Assembly: GCA_024685995.1 (NCBI GenBank)
Contig: JAIBDY010000018.1
Coordinates: forward strand, 1 to 42,506
Source of the DNA: Piscirickettsiaceae bacterium
GTDB lineage: Bacteria > Pseudomonadota > Gammaproteobacteria > Nitrosococcales > Methylophagaceae
Length of the DNA: 42,506 bases
Reading direction: 5' to 3'
This document shows, piece after piece, positions 25,301 through 34,509 of this stretch. A model generated the notes under the pieces. It was not told the DNA's origin, ran no database searches, and saw only the letters and a program-made list of their open reading frames with translations. Positions within the stretch are counted from its first letter, which is position 1, and every line of letters starts with the position of its first letter. The position numbers and the translations under genes were made by a program.

Positions 25301-27673
25301 TTAAAATAAATCAATCAAAGGTTCTGATTTTTCGCCTTCTTGATTGGCAATGCTGCCGCTTGGATTGTACTGATTAGGGACAAGCTCGCTTCGAAAGGTT
25401 TCAGTTATGGTGTTGGTAGCGCCAGGCCATGCTAGCAGGCCCGTTTCCGGATCGATGTCCACGGTGACCATATCATCGGGTAGTTGTAGAGCTTGTTCTG
25501 GCACCCCTTTTAAGGCCCGTTCCATAAAGCTGATCCACATCGGTAATGCTGCCCGTCCGCCGGTTTCATAACGTCCGAGCGAACGAGGAGAGTCGAAACC
25601 GACCCAGCTAATGGCGACAAGATTGGGGCTAAAGCCATTGAACCAAGCATCTACTTGATCATTGGTTGTGCCTGTTTTGCCTGCCAGATCTTGACGACCG
25701 ATTTTCATGGCTGCTCGGCCGGTACCATAACGCACGACGTCTCTTAATAAGCTGTTCATAATATAGGCGTTTTGAGGCGTCATAATACGTTTTGCTGAGG
25801 TAGTGTTAGGCAAGATTGTAGTGCCGATACAGTTTTCACAAACTGTTTCAGGTTGTGCTTGCATGATGATGTTGCCGTCCATATCCTCAATACGTTGTAT
25901 CAGAAAGGGTTCGACACGGTAACCGCCATTGGCAATGGCTGAGTAGGCGCGAGCCATATCCCAAGGTGCTGCACTACCACTGCCAAGAGCTAACGATAAA
26001 TTACGTGGCATCTGTTCGATATCAAAGCCAAAGCGAGCGGCATAGTCTATGGCGAAGCTAGGGCCGATATCTCGCAATAGGCGGATAGACACTAAATTTC
26101 GGGAATGCGTTAAGGCCACTCGAAGCCTTGTTGGGCCAAAAAATCGTCCGCTGTAGTTCGATGGGCGCCAAACATTGTCAAGATTTGGATCGTCAAGGAC
26201 AACTGGCGCATCATTAATAATCGTAGCGGACGTGTAACCTTTTTCGAGTGCAGCGGAGTAAATGAAAGGCTTGAATCCAGAGCCAGGTTGGCGACGGGAC
26301 TGGGTCACACGGTTAAACTTGCTGTTGTAGTAGTCAAATCCGCCATTTAAGGCTGTGATGGCGCCATCACGTGGCGAAACGGCGATTAAAGCACCTTCTG
26401 CTTCAGGAAGTTGTGCTAATTGCCATTGACCGGATGGATCTTGATAGACGCGAATAATATCGCCAGCTGTTAATACATCTTCGATTTTACTGGGTTTTTT
26501 ACCCATACTATTGGTGCTCAGTTGTTTTCTGGCCCAAGATAAATCTTGATAACGAAGATCAATTAGGCCTTTGTCCTTGATGTAGGTTTTAGCGACATCT
26601 TTTTGTATTTTGATGACAAGGCCAGGCAGTAGTGGGCCAATACTGTTGGTTTCTGAGAGTAATTGTTCGACATTCTCTGTGGTGAGTTCTGTTGGTAACT
26701 CAACCTGTTGTAGAGGGCCGCGGTAGCCATGACGCTTGTCATAACCAAGTAGCGCTGACTGTAGGGCGTAGTTCGCGGCTTGTTGATGTGTTGCTTGAAT
26801 GGTCGTGTAAATATTGAGACCAATATTGTAGACATCTTCACCAAATTTTTCGGTTAGTTCTGTGCGGACAATTTCGGCAACATAGGGTGCATATACTTCG
26901 ATTTCTCGCCCATGATAACTAGCTGTGATGGGGGTTTTTATGGCATCGCGATAACTTTGTTCAGGGATGTAACCCACTTCCCACATCCGGCGAAGCACAT
27001 AGTTTCTTCTCAGCAGAGCACGCTCAGGGTTGGCAATAGGATTAAACTTTGACGGGGCTTTTGGCAGGCCAGCAATCATTGCTATTTCGGATAAAGTGAG
27101 TTCTTCCAGAGACTTGCCATAATAGACTTTTGCTGCGGCACCTATGCCGTATGCGCGTTTACCAAGATAAATTTTATTCAGGTAAAGAGTGAGGATTTCT
27201 TTTTTGTTGAGTACACGTTCAATTTGAATGGCGAGAATAATTTCATTGAGTTTACGTAGATATGTTTTTTCAGAGCTGAGAAAGAAATTTCTTGCTAACT
27301 GCATAGTGATAGTACTACCACCTTGTGCTTTTTGGCCCGTGGCAATTAGGCTATAGACAGCGCGAAGCAAGCCTTGGTAATCTACACCTGGGTGTTCAAA
27401 AAAACGATCATCTTCGGCAGCGAGAAAGGCATAAGTTAATTGTACGGGAATATCGTCATAGGTAATGGGGATCCGACGTTTGTCTCCGAACTCTGCCATC
27501 AGTAGTCCTTCTGCACTGTATATTCGAAGAGGGACTTGTAATTGTGTTTCTTTCAATGCTTCAGTGGGGGGAAGTTGTGGGGCCAAGACATAATACACGC
27601 TGACTGCGGCGAGTACAGTCAAGATAAACGCGATGAAAAAGAAGGCAAATAGATGTTTAATGTGACGTAGCAT
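25301..27673 (-). CDS. mrcA: Penicillin-binding protein 1A (class A, bifunctional)
   Basis: The 790-residue protein has an N-terminal membrane anchor (about residues 8-30), a glycosyltransferase domain with EDDRFFEHPGVD (catalytic Glu87) and GGSTITMQLARNF (118-130), an OB-like insert (about 320-425), and a transpeptidase domain with the active Ser465 in SGFK, then SRN and KTGTT. It polymerises and cross-links peptidoglycan. Being divergent from pilM is the standard gammaproteobacterial arrangement. Confidence 0.96.
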   Translation of the reverse strand: MLRHIKHLFAFFFIAFILTVLAAVSVYYVLAPQLPPTEALKETQLQVPLRIYSAEGLLMAEFGDKRRIPITYDDIPVQLTYAFLAAEDDRFFEHPGVDYQGLLRAVYSLIATGQKAQGGSTITMQLARNFFLSSEKTYLRKLNEIILAIQIERVLNKKEILTLYLNKIYLGKRAYGIGAAAKVYYGKSLEELTLSEIAMIAGLPKAPSKFNPIANPERALLRRNYVLRRMWEVGYIPEQSYRDAIKTPITASYHGREIEVYAPYVAEIVRTELTEKFGEDVYNIGLNIYTTIQATHQQAANYALQSALLGYDKRHGYRGPLQQVELPTELTTENVEQLLSETNSIGPLLPGLVIKIQKDVAKTYIKDKGLIDLRYQDLSWARKQLSTNSMGKKPSKIEDVLTAGDIIRVYQDPSGQWQLAQLPEAEGALIAVSPRDGAITALNGGFDYYNSKFNRVTQSRRQPGSGFKPFIYSAALEKGYTSATIINDAPVVLDDPNLDNVWRPSNYSGRFFGPTRLRVALTHSRNLVSIRLLRDIGPSFAIDYAARFGFDIEQMPRNLSLALGSGSAAPWDMARAYSAIANGGYRVEPFLIQRIEDMDGNIIMQAQPETVCENCIGTTILPNTTSAKRIMTPQNAYIMNSLLRDVVRYGTGRAAMKIGRQDLAGKTGTTNDQVDAWFNGFSPNLVAISWVGFDSPRSLGRYETGGRAALPMWISFMERALKGVPEQALQLPDDMVTVDIDPETGLLAWPGATNTITETFRSELVPNQYNPSGSIANQEGEKSEPLIDLF

Positions 27674-27777
27674 AAGGTTTTTGTGCTTGCTCGCTTGAAA
27701 GTAGATGATCAGATGGCTATAAGTATATCTTACGAAACGTTAGAAAATTTAACTAAAGAAAATTTAGCCAGTAGATA

Positions 27778-27806
27778 TTGTTTTTTTTAGATGCATGCAC
27801 TATAGT
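27778..27806 (+). promoter_or_regulatory. Candidate promoter of the pilMNOPQ operon
   Basis: TTGTTT (27778-27783) and TATAGT (27801-27806) are separated by 17 bases, 74 bases before the pilM start. The -10 matches five of six positions. The 207-base mrcA-pilM gap is otherwise AT-rich and shows no gene. Confidence 0.45.
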
Positions 27807-27880
27807 CCTAATAAACTACTTTAAGTTATGAATGTAAGTAATGGTGTGTGACAGTATTAACCCGACATATGGAGCGGTCA

Positions 27881-28939
27881 ATGTTTGGACAAAAAAAATC
27901 TTCATTATTAGGGATTGACATTAGTTCTTCCGTGGTGAAAATGCTAGAGCTTGGCCAAGCCAATGGTAAGTATAGTGTAGAAGCCTATGCGGTTGAGCCT
28001 TTACCTCTAAATGCTGTGGTAGAAGGCCGTATCGATAATATTGAAGAAGTTGCAGCTGCCATAGGACGTGCACTCAAAAAATCAGGTTCCAAATCAAAAA
28101 ATGCAGCGGTCGCTGTATCGGCAAATTCAGCCATTACTAAAATCATTTCTTTCCCAGCCAGTTTATCCGATCGTGAAATGGAAGAGCAGATTATGCTCGA
28201 AGCGGACAGTTATATCCCTTACCCGTTGGAAGAAGTGCGGTTGGATTTCGAAGTGATAGGTCCGTCAGCTGCGGATCCCGATGCTGTCGATGTCTTGCTT
28301 GCCGCCTCAAGAAGTGAAAATGTCGATGCGAGGATAGAGGCATTAGAAGATGCAGGTCTTAAGCCTAAGTTGATCGATGTTGAAGCCTACACGATAGAGA
28401 ATGCCTTTAGTTTAATTCGAGAGCAAATGCCCAATCACGGCCAAGGCTTAACAGTCGCCGTATTCGACGTCGGTGCTTCTGTAACCACATTACACGTACT
28501 TGTTGATGGCAAAATAGTGTTTACACGCGAACAGACTTTCGGTGGTCGAATGCTGACAGAGGATATCGAACGCCATTATGGGATGTCTTATCAAGAAGCT
28601 GGCTTTGCAAAAAAACAGAATAATCTGCCTGAAGATTATGAAGAAAAGGTATTGGAACCGTTTAAACGTTCCATGACAACAACGGTAACGCGAGCATTGC
28701 AGTTTTTCTTTTCTGCGTCGACGCAATATCAATCCATTGATTATATTTTGTTAGCGGGTGGTTGTGCTTCAATTCAAGGCATTAACGCGATGATTGAAGA
28801 GGAAACCGCTACACCGACCTCCGTTGCAAACCCATTCTCGGATATGATTCTCGGGTCTAAAATTAAGATCCAAGCTTTGAGTAATGATGCACCCTCTATG
28901 TTGATTGCTTGTGGACTAGCAATGAGGAGTTTTGATTAA
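27881..28939 (+). CDS. pilM: Type IV pilus inner-membrane platform protein PilM
   Basis: ATG 27881 (MFGQKKSSLLGIDISSSVVK) has GGAG six bases upstream and gives 352 residues; an 11-codon upstream extension is not supported. PilM is an actin-like cytoplasmic ATP-binding protein. LGIDISSSVVKMLEL is the first phosphate loop, VAVFDVGASVTTLHVL (about residues 191-206) the second, and ILLAGGCASIQGI (about 302-314) the adenosine motif. It docks to the N-terminus of PilN. Confidence 0.95.
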   Translation: MFGQKKSSLLGIDISSSVVKMLELGQANGKYSVEAYAVEPLPLNAVVEGRIDNIEEVAAAIGRALKKSGSKSKNAAVAVSANSAITKIISFPASLSDREMEEQIMLEADSYIPYPLEEVRLDFEVIGPSAADPDAVDVLLAASRSENVDARIEALEDAGLKPKLIDVEAYTIENAFSLIREQMPNHGQGLTVAVFDVGASVTTLHVLVDGKIVFTREQTFGGRMLTEDIERHYGMSYQEAGFAKKQNNLPEDYEEKVLEPFKRSMTTTVTRALQFFFSASTQYQSIDYILLAGGCASIQGINAMIEEETATPTSVANPFSDMILGSKIKIQALSNDAPSMLIACGLAMRSFD

Positions 28940-29490
28940 TGGCCCGTATTAATTTATTACCTTGGCGTGAAGAGTTACGTGAGCAACGCCAGAAAGAATT
29001 TATCACCGCGACGGTGGCGGCTTTACTGCTGACAACGCTATTGTTTTATATCGGAGTTCTATTCGCTAATAGCCTGCTAGATGAACAGCAGGATCGTAAT
29101 CAGTTCTTAGCTAAAGAAATAGCGGTTCTGGATGAAAAGATAAAAGAAATTAGTACGTTAGATAAAGAAAGAGACCGTTTGCTAGCAAGAATGCAAGTGA
29201 TTCAAGAGCTTCAAGCGAGTCGTCCAAAAGTGGTAAAACTACTGGATTCTTTGGTGCGTGTGGTGCCTGAGGGCGTATATTTGAAAAAAGTGACGCGGGT
29301 TGGAGAGGATTTGACTTTTAATGGTGTTGCGCAGTCGAATGCTCGCGTGTCAGTCTTTATGAGACAAATAGATGAAGATGTAGAGTTTGATGAGTCTCAC
29401 TTAGAGGTCATTCAACGTTCAGAGGCGAGTAAAAACTTTACATTAAATGTAAAAGAATCTAAGCCCAAACCCGATGAAGGAGAGTTGTAA
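28939..29490 (+). CDS. pilN: Type IV pilus assembly protein PilN
   Basis: The 183-residue bitopic protein starts MARINLLPWREE, the conserved INLLPWR peptide that binds PilM. One membrane segment (about residues 23-45) is followed by a coiled coil and a ferredoxin-like periplasmic domain. It forms the alignment complex with PilO and PilP. It shares one base with the pilM stop (TAATG). Confidence 0.95.
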   Translation: MARINLLPWREELREQRQKEFITATVAALLLTTLLFYIGVLFANSLLDEQQDRNQFLAKEIAVLDEKIKEISTLDKERDRLLARMQVIQELQASRPKVVKLLDSLVRVVPEGVYLKKVTRVGEDLTFNGVAQSNARVSVFMRQIDEDVEFDESHLEVIQRSEASKNFTLNVKESKPKPDEGEL

Positions 29491-30077
29491 TGGAGTTACC
29501 TTCACTCAATGAGTTAGATATTAATGAGCCAGGCGAATGGCCTAAGATAATCAAGGTGTTGGTAATCTCCTTATTGTGTATTGCATTACTCGCCGCGGGT
29601 TACTACGGCATCATCAAAGATAAGCAAATCGAGTTGGAGGCGCTGGAGCAAAAAGAGCTAGCCTTAAGAACCGAGTTTGAAGATAAGCAAGCAAAAGCAT
29701 TTAATTTAGATGCCTATCGCGAACAGATGAAAGAGATGCGGGTCGTGTTTTCATCGATGTTGAAACAGTTGCCAAGGAAGAGTGAAGTAGCTGATCTATT
29801 GATCGATATTTCACGGACCGGTTTGGTAAATGGGTTAGAGTTTGAGTTGTTTAAACCTGAAAGCGAGCGGCCAGTCGATTTTTATGCAGAACTGCCAATT
29901 TCAATGAGAGTGACAGGTAATTACCATCAGTTTGGTGAATTTGTCAGTGCCATTGCAGCATTACCTCGTATCGTGACATTGCATAACTTAACTATGTCGC
30001 CGATAGCCGAGACGAGCGGCAAAATGACGATGGACATTACTGCTAAAACGTATCGTTATTTTGATGAAGAAGAATAG
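29490..30077 (+). CDS. pilO: Type IV pilus assembly protein PilO
   Basis: The 195-residue protein has a short cytoplasmic N-terminus, one membrane segment (about residues 22-43), a coiled coil (about 48-80) and a periplasmic domain with the conserved VTGNYHQFGEFVSAIAALPRIVTLHN. It pairs with PilN. The start overlaps the pilN stop by one base (TAATG). Confidence 0.95.
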   Translation: MELPSLNELDINEPGEWPKIIKVLVISLLCIALLAAGYYGIIKDKQIELEALEQKELALRTEFEDKQAKAFNLDAYREQMKEMRVVFSSMLKQLPRKSEVADLLIDISRTGLVNGLEFELFKPESERPVDFYAELPISMRVTGNYHQFGEFVSAIAALPRIVTLHNLTMSPIAETSGKMTMDITAKTYRYFDEEE

Positions 30078-30096
30078 GGCGACGTAAGGTATGTAT

Positions 30097-30645
30097 ATGA
30101 TGGAAACACGTAACACAACCAGAAAAATCAAGCTATTAATGCTTGTTCCCGCTTTATTATTATCAGCTTGCATGGATGATAAAGAGGACTTGGCACAATA
30201 TATTGCTCAGGTAAAAAGTGAACAAACAATCGATATTGAGCCTATGCCGGTGATGAAGCCGTATCAAAAGTTCGCTTATTCGGCTTCTGAATTACGCGAT
30301 CCTTTTGTTGCGATGGTGACCGAAGTCGCGCGACAAGAGGAAGCAGCACCGATTGTTGATAACGGGATTCGACCTGATCAACATCGTAGAAAAGAAGCTC
30401 TCGAATCTTATGCATTGAGCGAATTACAATTTGTCGGTACGTTAGAGAAACAGGGTGTGTGGGCTTTGGTCAGGGCATCAGATGGGATTATTAACCGGGT
30501 ACAGGTTGGTAACTATATGGGGCTCAATCACGGTCAAGTATTAGCGATTTCAGAAGCGGCAATCGCATTGAAAGAGATCGTACCAGATGGTAACGGCATG
30601 TATATCGAGCGTGATTCTTCACTCCCGATTGTGGAAGTAAATTAA
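30097..30645 (+). CDS. pilP: Type IV pilus lipoprotein PilP
   Basis: The start at 30097 is seven bases after AAGG (30086-30089); the ATG at 30091 is too close to it, and 30100 is also possible. The 182-residue protein has a lipoprotein signal ending LLSAC with Cys25, an unstructured linker that includes the PilO/PilN contact segment, and a C-terminal beta domain (SELQFVGTLEKQGVWALVR...RVQVGNYMGLNHGQV) that binds the secretin PilQ. Confidence 0.94.
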   Translation: MMETRNTTRKIKLLMLVPALLLSACMDDKEDLAQYIAQVKSEQTIDIEPMPVMKPYQKFAYSASELRDPFVAMVTEVARQEEAAPIVDNGIRPDQHRRKEALESYALSELQFVGTLEKQGVWALVRASDGIINRVQVGNYMGLNHGQVLAISEAAIALKEIVPDGNGMYIERDSSLPIVEVN

Positions 30646-30661
30646 AGGCAGTTGAATAATT

Positions 30662-32803
30662 ATGACTAGCGATGATGGAATTATAATGAAAAAACAACAG
30701 TTAATAATCTCTCAGAAGCACGGGTGGACCTCAGGGTTTAAATATCTATTTTTGATGTTGTCAGCACTGAGCCTTTTTTCATTATCTGCCCAGATATTAT
30801 TGGCAGCTGACTTGCAAACTGTAGGGTATTCCTCGCTGCCGGGAGAAAGAGCAAAAATCGTGCTGACTTTTTCTGAAGCGATTGATGAGCCGAATAGCTT
30901 CTCAATCGATGATCCGGCGAGAGTTGTCCTTGACTTTGCTGGTGTCCACAATCAACTAGATAAAAGAACACAGCAAGTCAATATTGGTATGACGCGCAGT
31001 ATTTCCACTGTCGAGGCCGGGAATCGGACGCGGATGGTTGTGAATTTGGTGCAGAAAGCACCTTATAACATTGAGCATCAAGGTAATGTCGTAACGATTA
31101 CAATCGCTGGTGGCACGCAGCATGTTGCAGCAGCGCGTAGTGGAATGACGCGCGAAGTCGTTGATGTTGATTTTCGTCGTGGCGCTAATGGCGAAGGTCG
31201 TTTGATCCTCGAGCTGAGTGATGCAGATGCCGCAGTCGATGTTAGGCAAGAAAGAGATACGATAGTGGTGGACTTAACTGGCGTAGAGTTACCAGAAAAG
31301 CTGCATAGAAGGCTTGATGTGATTGATTTTGCAACGCCTGTTCAAACTATCGAGACAGAAGATAAAGGCGACAATACCCGCTTGGTGTTATCGACAAAAG
31401 GTCAATTCGAACATTTGGCTTACCAATCAGATAAAACACTGGTCGTAGAAGTTAAAGCACTTAAAGAAGAGCAAACGGCCGCAGTTCGAAAAGATCAATA
31501 CGGTTATAAAGGTGAGAAATTATCGTTAAATTTTCAAAATATTGAAGTGCGGGCAGTATTACAACTCTTAGCAGAATTTACGGGCTTAAACTTAGTAACC
31601 AGTGATACCGTACAAGGTAATGTGACATTGAGACTGAAGAATGTGCCTTGGGATCAGGCGATGGACATTATTCTGAAAACCAAAGGGCTGGCGATGCGTC
31701 AAAATGGTAATGTCATGTTGATCGCGCCCGCGACAGAAATTGCAGCACGTGAAAAACAAGAGCTAGAAGCGCAGAAACAATTAGTTGAATTGGAACCTTT
31801 ATATTCAGAAATTATTGAAATTAATTTTGCTAAGGCAGCAGAGATTGCTGCGATTTTAGATGCGAACACGGGTTCTGGCGGCGATGAAGAGGATGGTTTT
31901 TTATCTGAACGTGGCAGTGTCACAGTTGATGAACGGACTAATTCATTACTGTTGCGTGATACGGTAAGTCATTTAAGACAAATAGCTGAATTGGTTGAGC
32001 AATTAGATATTCCGGTTCGTCAGGTGTTAATTGAATCAAGAATTGTGATTGCAAATAACGATTTCACAGATGAACTGGGTGTTCGCTTTGGGGTGTCATC
32101 CGAAGATGGTAATAAAGCCGTATCAGGTACATTAAATGACATTCAAATCTCTGGTGAACAACTCACAAGCTCACAAGCTATTGGGGCACCGGTGGCGAAT
32201 AGTGTCGCAACGAACCAAGGCCTGAACGTAAACTTACCTGTTGCCTCTCCAGCGGGCTCGATAGGTTTTGCGTTAGCGAAGCTACCTTTCGGTACCATCT
32301 TGCAATTAGAATTATCAGCAATGCAAGCTGAAGGCAAAGGTGAGATTGTTTCTAGTCCACGTGTCATTACCTCGAATCAACAAACGGCTTTGATAGAACA
32401 AGGTACTGAAATTCCTTATCAAGAGGCCAGTTCAAGTGGCGCGACATCAGTTTCATTTAAGGAAGCGGTTTTGAAACTTGAAGTAACGCCACAAATAACA
32501 CCCGATGATCGGATTGTCATGGATTTGAAAGTCAATAAAGATTCTGTAGGCACTATCTTTAATGGTGTGCCAAGTATCGATACCCGTAGTGTTGAGACTC
32601 AGGTGTTAGTTGATAATGGTGAAACCGTAGTTTTAGGCGGTGTCTATGAACAAACGAATATAGATAGTGTCAATAAAGTACCTTTCTTCGGTGATTTACC
32701 TTATATCGGTGTTTTGTTCAAAACAACTTTTATTCAAGATGATAAAGCCGAATTGTTGATTTTTGTTACGCCTAAAATTATTAAAGATAGTTTACAGTTT
32801 TAG
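30662..32803 (+). CDS. pilQ: Type IV pilus outer-membrane secretin PilQ
   Basis: The 713-residue protein has a signal peptide ending SAQILLA, two AMIN domains (about residues 50-145 and 165-270) for peptidoglycan binding, an STN/N0 domain (ISLNFQNIEVRAVLQLLAEF-like, about 287-350), a Secretin_N domain (about 378-455) and the secretin barrel (about 470-710, with EGKGEIVSSPRVIT and VPFFGDLPYIGVLFK). It is the pore for the pilus and for DNA uptake. ATG 30686 (MKKQQ, with GGA six bases before) is a good alternative start that gives a more usual signal peptide. Confidence 0.96.
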   Translation: MTSDDGIIMKKQQLIISQKHGWTSGFKYLFLMLSALSLFSLSAQILLAADLQTVGYSSLPGERAKIVLTFSEAIDEPNSFSIDDPARVVLDFAGVHNQLDKRTQQVNIGMTRSISTVEAGNRTRMVVNLVQKAPYNIEHQGNVVTITIAGGTQHVAAARSGMTREVVDVDFRRGANGEGRLILELSDADAAVDVRQERDTIVVDLTGVELPEKLHRRLDVIDFATPVQTIETEDKGDNTRLVLSTKGQFEHLAYQSDKTLVVEVKALKEEQTAAVRKDQYGYKGEKLSLNFQNIEVRAVLQLLAEFTGLNLVTSDTVQGNVTLRLKNVPWDQAMDIILKTKGLAMRQNGNVMLIAPATEIAAREKQELEAQKQLVELEPLYSEIIEINFAKAAEIAAILDANTGSGGDEEDGFLSERGSVTVDERTNSLLLRDTVSHLRQIAELVEQLDIPVRQVLIESRIVIANNDFTDELGVRFGVSSEDGNKAVSGTLNDIQISGEQLTSSQAIGAPVANSVATNQGLNVNLPVASPAGSIGFALAKLPFGTILQLELSAMQAEGKGEIVSSPRVITSNQQTALIEQGTEIPYQEASSSGATSVSFKEAVLKLEVTPQITPDDRIVMDLKVNKDSVGTIFNGVPSIDTRSVETQVLVDNGETVVLGGVYEQTNIDSVNKVPFFGDLPYIGVLFKTTFIQDDKAELLIFVTPKIIKDSLQF

Positions 32804-32826
32804 CGTAAAATAATTAACAGCATACA

Positions 32827-32857
32827 AGAAGCCGGGTATCTCCCGGCTTCTTTGTTT
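32827..32857 (+). terminator. Rho-independent terminator after pilQ
   Basis: AGAAGCCGGG (32827-32836) and CCCGGCTTCT (32842-32851) form a perfect 10-bp stem with a 5-base loop followed by TTGTTT. It separates the pil operon from aroK. Confidence 0.9.
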
Positions 32858-32886
32858 CTAGTAATAGAAATTGAGATAATAACGAC

Positions 32887-33408
32887 GTGATTGCGAGTAA
32901 TATTTTTTTAGTAGGCCCTATGGGGGCAGGTAAATCAACGGTAGGTAAACAACTGGCGAAAGCCCTTGGCCGTGATTTTTACGATACGGATAAAGAGATA
33001 GAAAAAAGAACGGGGGTGTCTATTTCTTGGATTTTTGAAATGGAAGGCGAAGCCGGTTTTCGAGCACGCGAACAAAAAGTGATTGATGAGTTGACGGAGT
33101 TAAAAAATATTGTGCTCGCCACGGGTGGGGGGGCAGTATTAGATGAGCAAAATCGCCGTGCATTGCGCTCTAGAGGATATGTTGTTTATTTATCAGCCTC
33201 TGTAGAGCAATTACTTCGTAGAACAAGTCGAGATAAAAATAGACCCTTATTACAAACGGGTAAGCCTAAAGATAAAATTATGGCTTTGATGGCTGAACGT
33301 ACGCCGCTTTATCAAGACGTTGCAGATATTGAGTTACGAACAGGCGATCAGTCTATACAGTACGTTGTCACGGGCTTAATCAAAACATTAGAACAGCTGG
33401 ATAAATAG
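32887..33408 (+). CDS. aroK: Shikimate kinase
   Basis: The 173-residue enzyme phosphorylates shikimate at the 3-hydroxyl. Walker A is GPMGAGKST (10-18), [11 protein letters not shown] supplies the shikimate-binding Asp, GFRAREQ the Arg and ATGGGAV the Gly-rich loop; SRDKNRPLL is the lid. The start is GTG 32887, the only start before Walker A that leaves a normal N-terminus. aroB follows five bases after the stop, the usual pair. Confidence 0.96.
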   Translation: MIASNIFLVGPMGAGKSTVGKQLAKALGRDFYDTDKEIEKRTGVSISWIFEMEGEAGFRAREQKVIDELTELKNIVLATGGGAVLDEQNRRALRSRGYVVYLSASVEQLLRRTSRDKNRPLLQTGKPKDKIMALMAERTPLYQDVADIELRTGDQSIQYVVTGLIKTLEQLDK

Positions 33409-33413
33409 TCGTC

Positions 33414-34502
33414 ATGATGAAAACATTGCAGGTATCTTTAGGCGAGCGTTCCTACCCTATTTATATTGGGGCAGATTTATTGTCACAAGGCCATCTATTA
33501 GCACAACATATCCAGAATAATGAAGTGTGTATCGTTACCAATACAACGGTTGCACCACTTTACCTTGAATCATTAGTGTCTTTATTATCGAATGATTTTC
33601 ACTGTGAGACTGTTGTCTTAGCCGATGGGGAACAATACAAAAACTTACTTGAATTAAATCAAATATTTGATCAACTTTTGACTTCAAGGTTTTCGCGTCA
33701 AGTGACCTTGATTGCCTTAGGCGGCGGTGTGATAGGCGATATGACCGGGTTTGCAGCAGCTTGTTACCAGCGAGGCGTGCCATTCATCCAAATCCCAACG
33801 ACATTATTATCTCAAGTCGATTCTTCTGTGGGCGGTAAAACAGCTGTCAACCATGCTTTGGGCAAGAATATGATCGGTGCATTTTATCAGCCACAATGCG
33901 TTATCGCTGATACCAATACGCTAAATACGCTCGATGACCGTCAATTGTCATCAGGGTTAGCGGAAGTCATTAAATACGGTTTAATTAATGACATCGATTT
34001 CTTTGAATGGCTTGAGATCAATATGGCAGGGTTGCGTGCTAGAGAGCCGCATTTACTGGCGGAAGCCATCGAACGGTCATGCCAAGATAAGGCTGATATT
34101 GTTGCCAAGGATGAACGTGAGCAAGGTTTGCGTGCTTTACTGAACCTCGGCCATACTTTCGGGCATGCCATTGAAACAGGCATGGGCTATGGCGAAGTTT
34201 TACATGGGGAGGCTATTGCCATCGGTATGATGATGGCCGCGGATCTTTCCCAGCGGTTGGGATGGTTGATGGCGGAAGATGTAGACAGAATGTCACGGCT
34301 CTTTATTATCGCGGGACTGCCTGTCACGGCGCCGGCGGAGATGACGCTGACACAGTTTATGTCGTTGATGGCGGTGGACAAGAAAGTACAAAATGGTGTG
34401 ATACGGCTAGTCTTATTAAAAAGTATTGGTCATGCGGTGATGTGCGATGATTATGAGCTGTCAAAATTAGCAGATACGTTGACGTCTTTTACTGGGCAGT
34501 GA
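33414..34502 (+). CDS. aroB: 3-dehydroquinate synthase
   Basis: The 362-residue NAD- and metal-dependent enzyme makes 3-dehydroquinate from DAHP in the shikimate pathway. [41 protein letters not shown] and GHTFGHAIE with [10 protein letters not shown] supply the NAD, phosphate and metal sites. Two ATG codons in tandem (33414 and 33417) could serve as start. Chorismate made through this route is the substrate of the PabB encoded downstream. Confidence 0.96.
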   Translation: MMKTLQVSLGERSYPIYIGADLLSQGHLLAQHIQNNEVCIVTNTTVAPLYLESLVSLLSNDFHCETVVLADGEQYKNLLELNQIFDQLLTSRFSRQVTLIALGGGVIGDMTGFAAACYQRGVPFIQIPTTLLSQVDSSVGGKTAVNHALGKNMIGAFYQPQCVIADTNTLNTLDDRQLSSGLAEVIKYGLINDIDFFEWLEINMAGLRAREPHLLAEAIERSCQDKADIVAKDEREQGLRALLNLGHTFGHAIETGMGYGEVLHGEAIAIGMMMAADLSQRLGWLMAEDVDRMSRLFIIAGLPVTAPAEMTLTQFMSLMAVDKKVQNGVIRLVLLKSIGHAVMCDDYELSKLADTLTSFTGQ

Positions 34503-34509
34503 GGCGGCG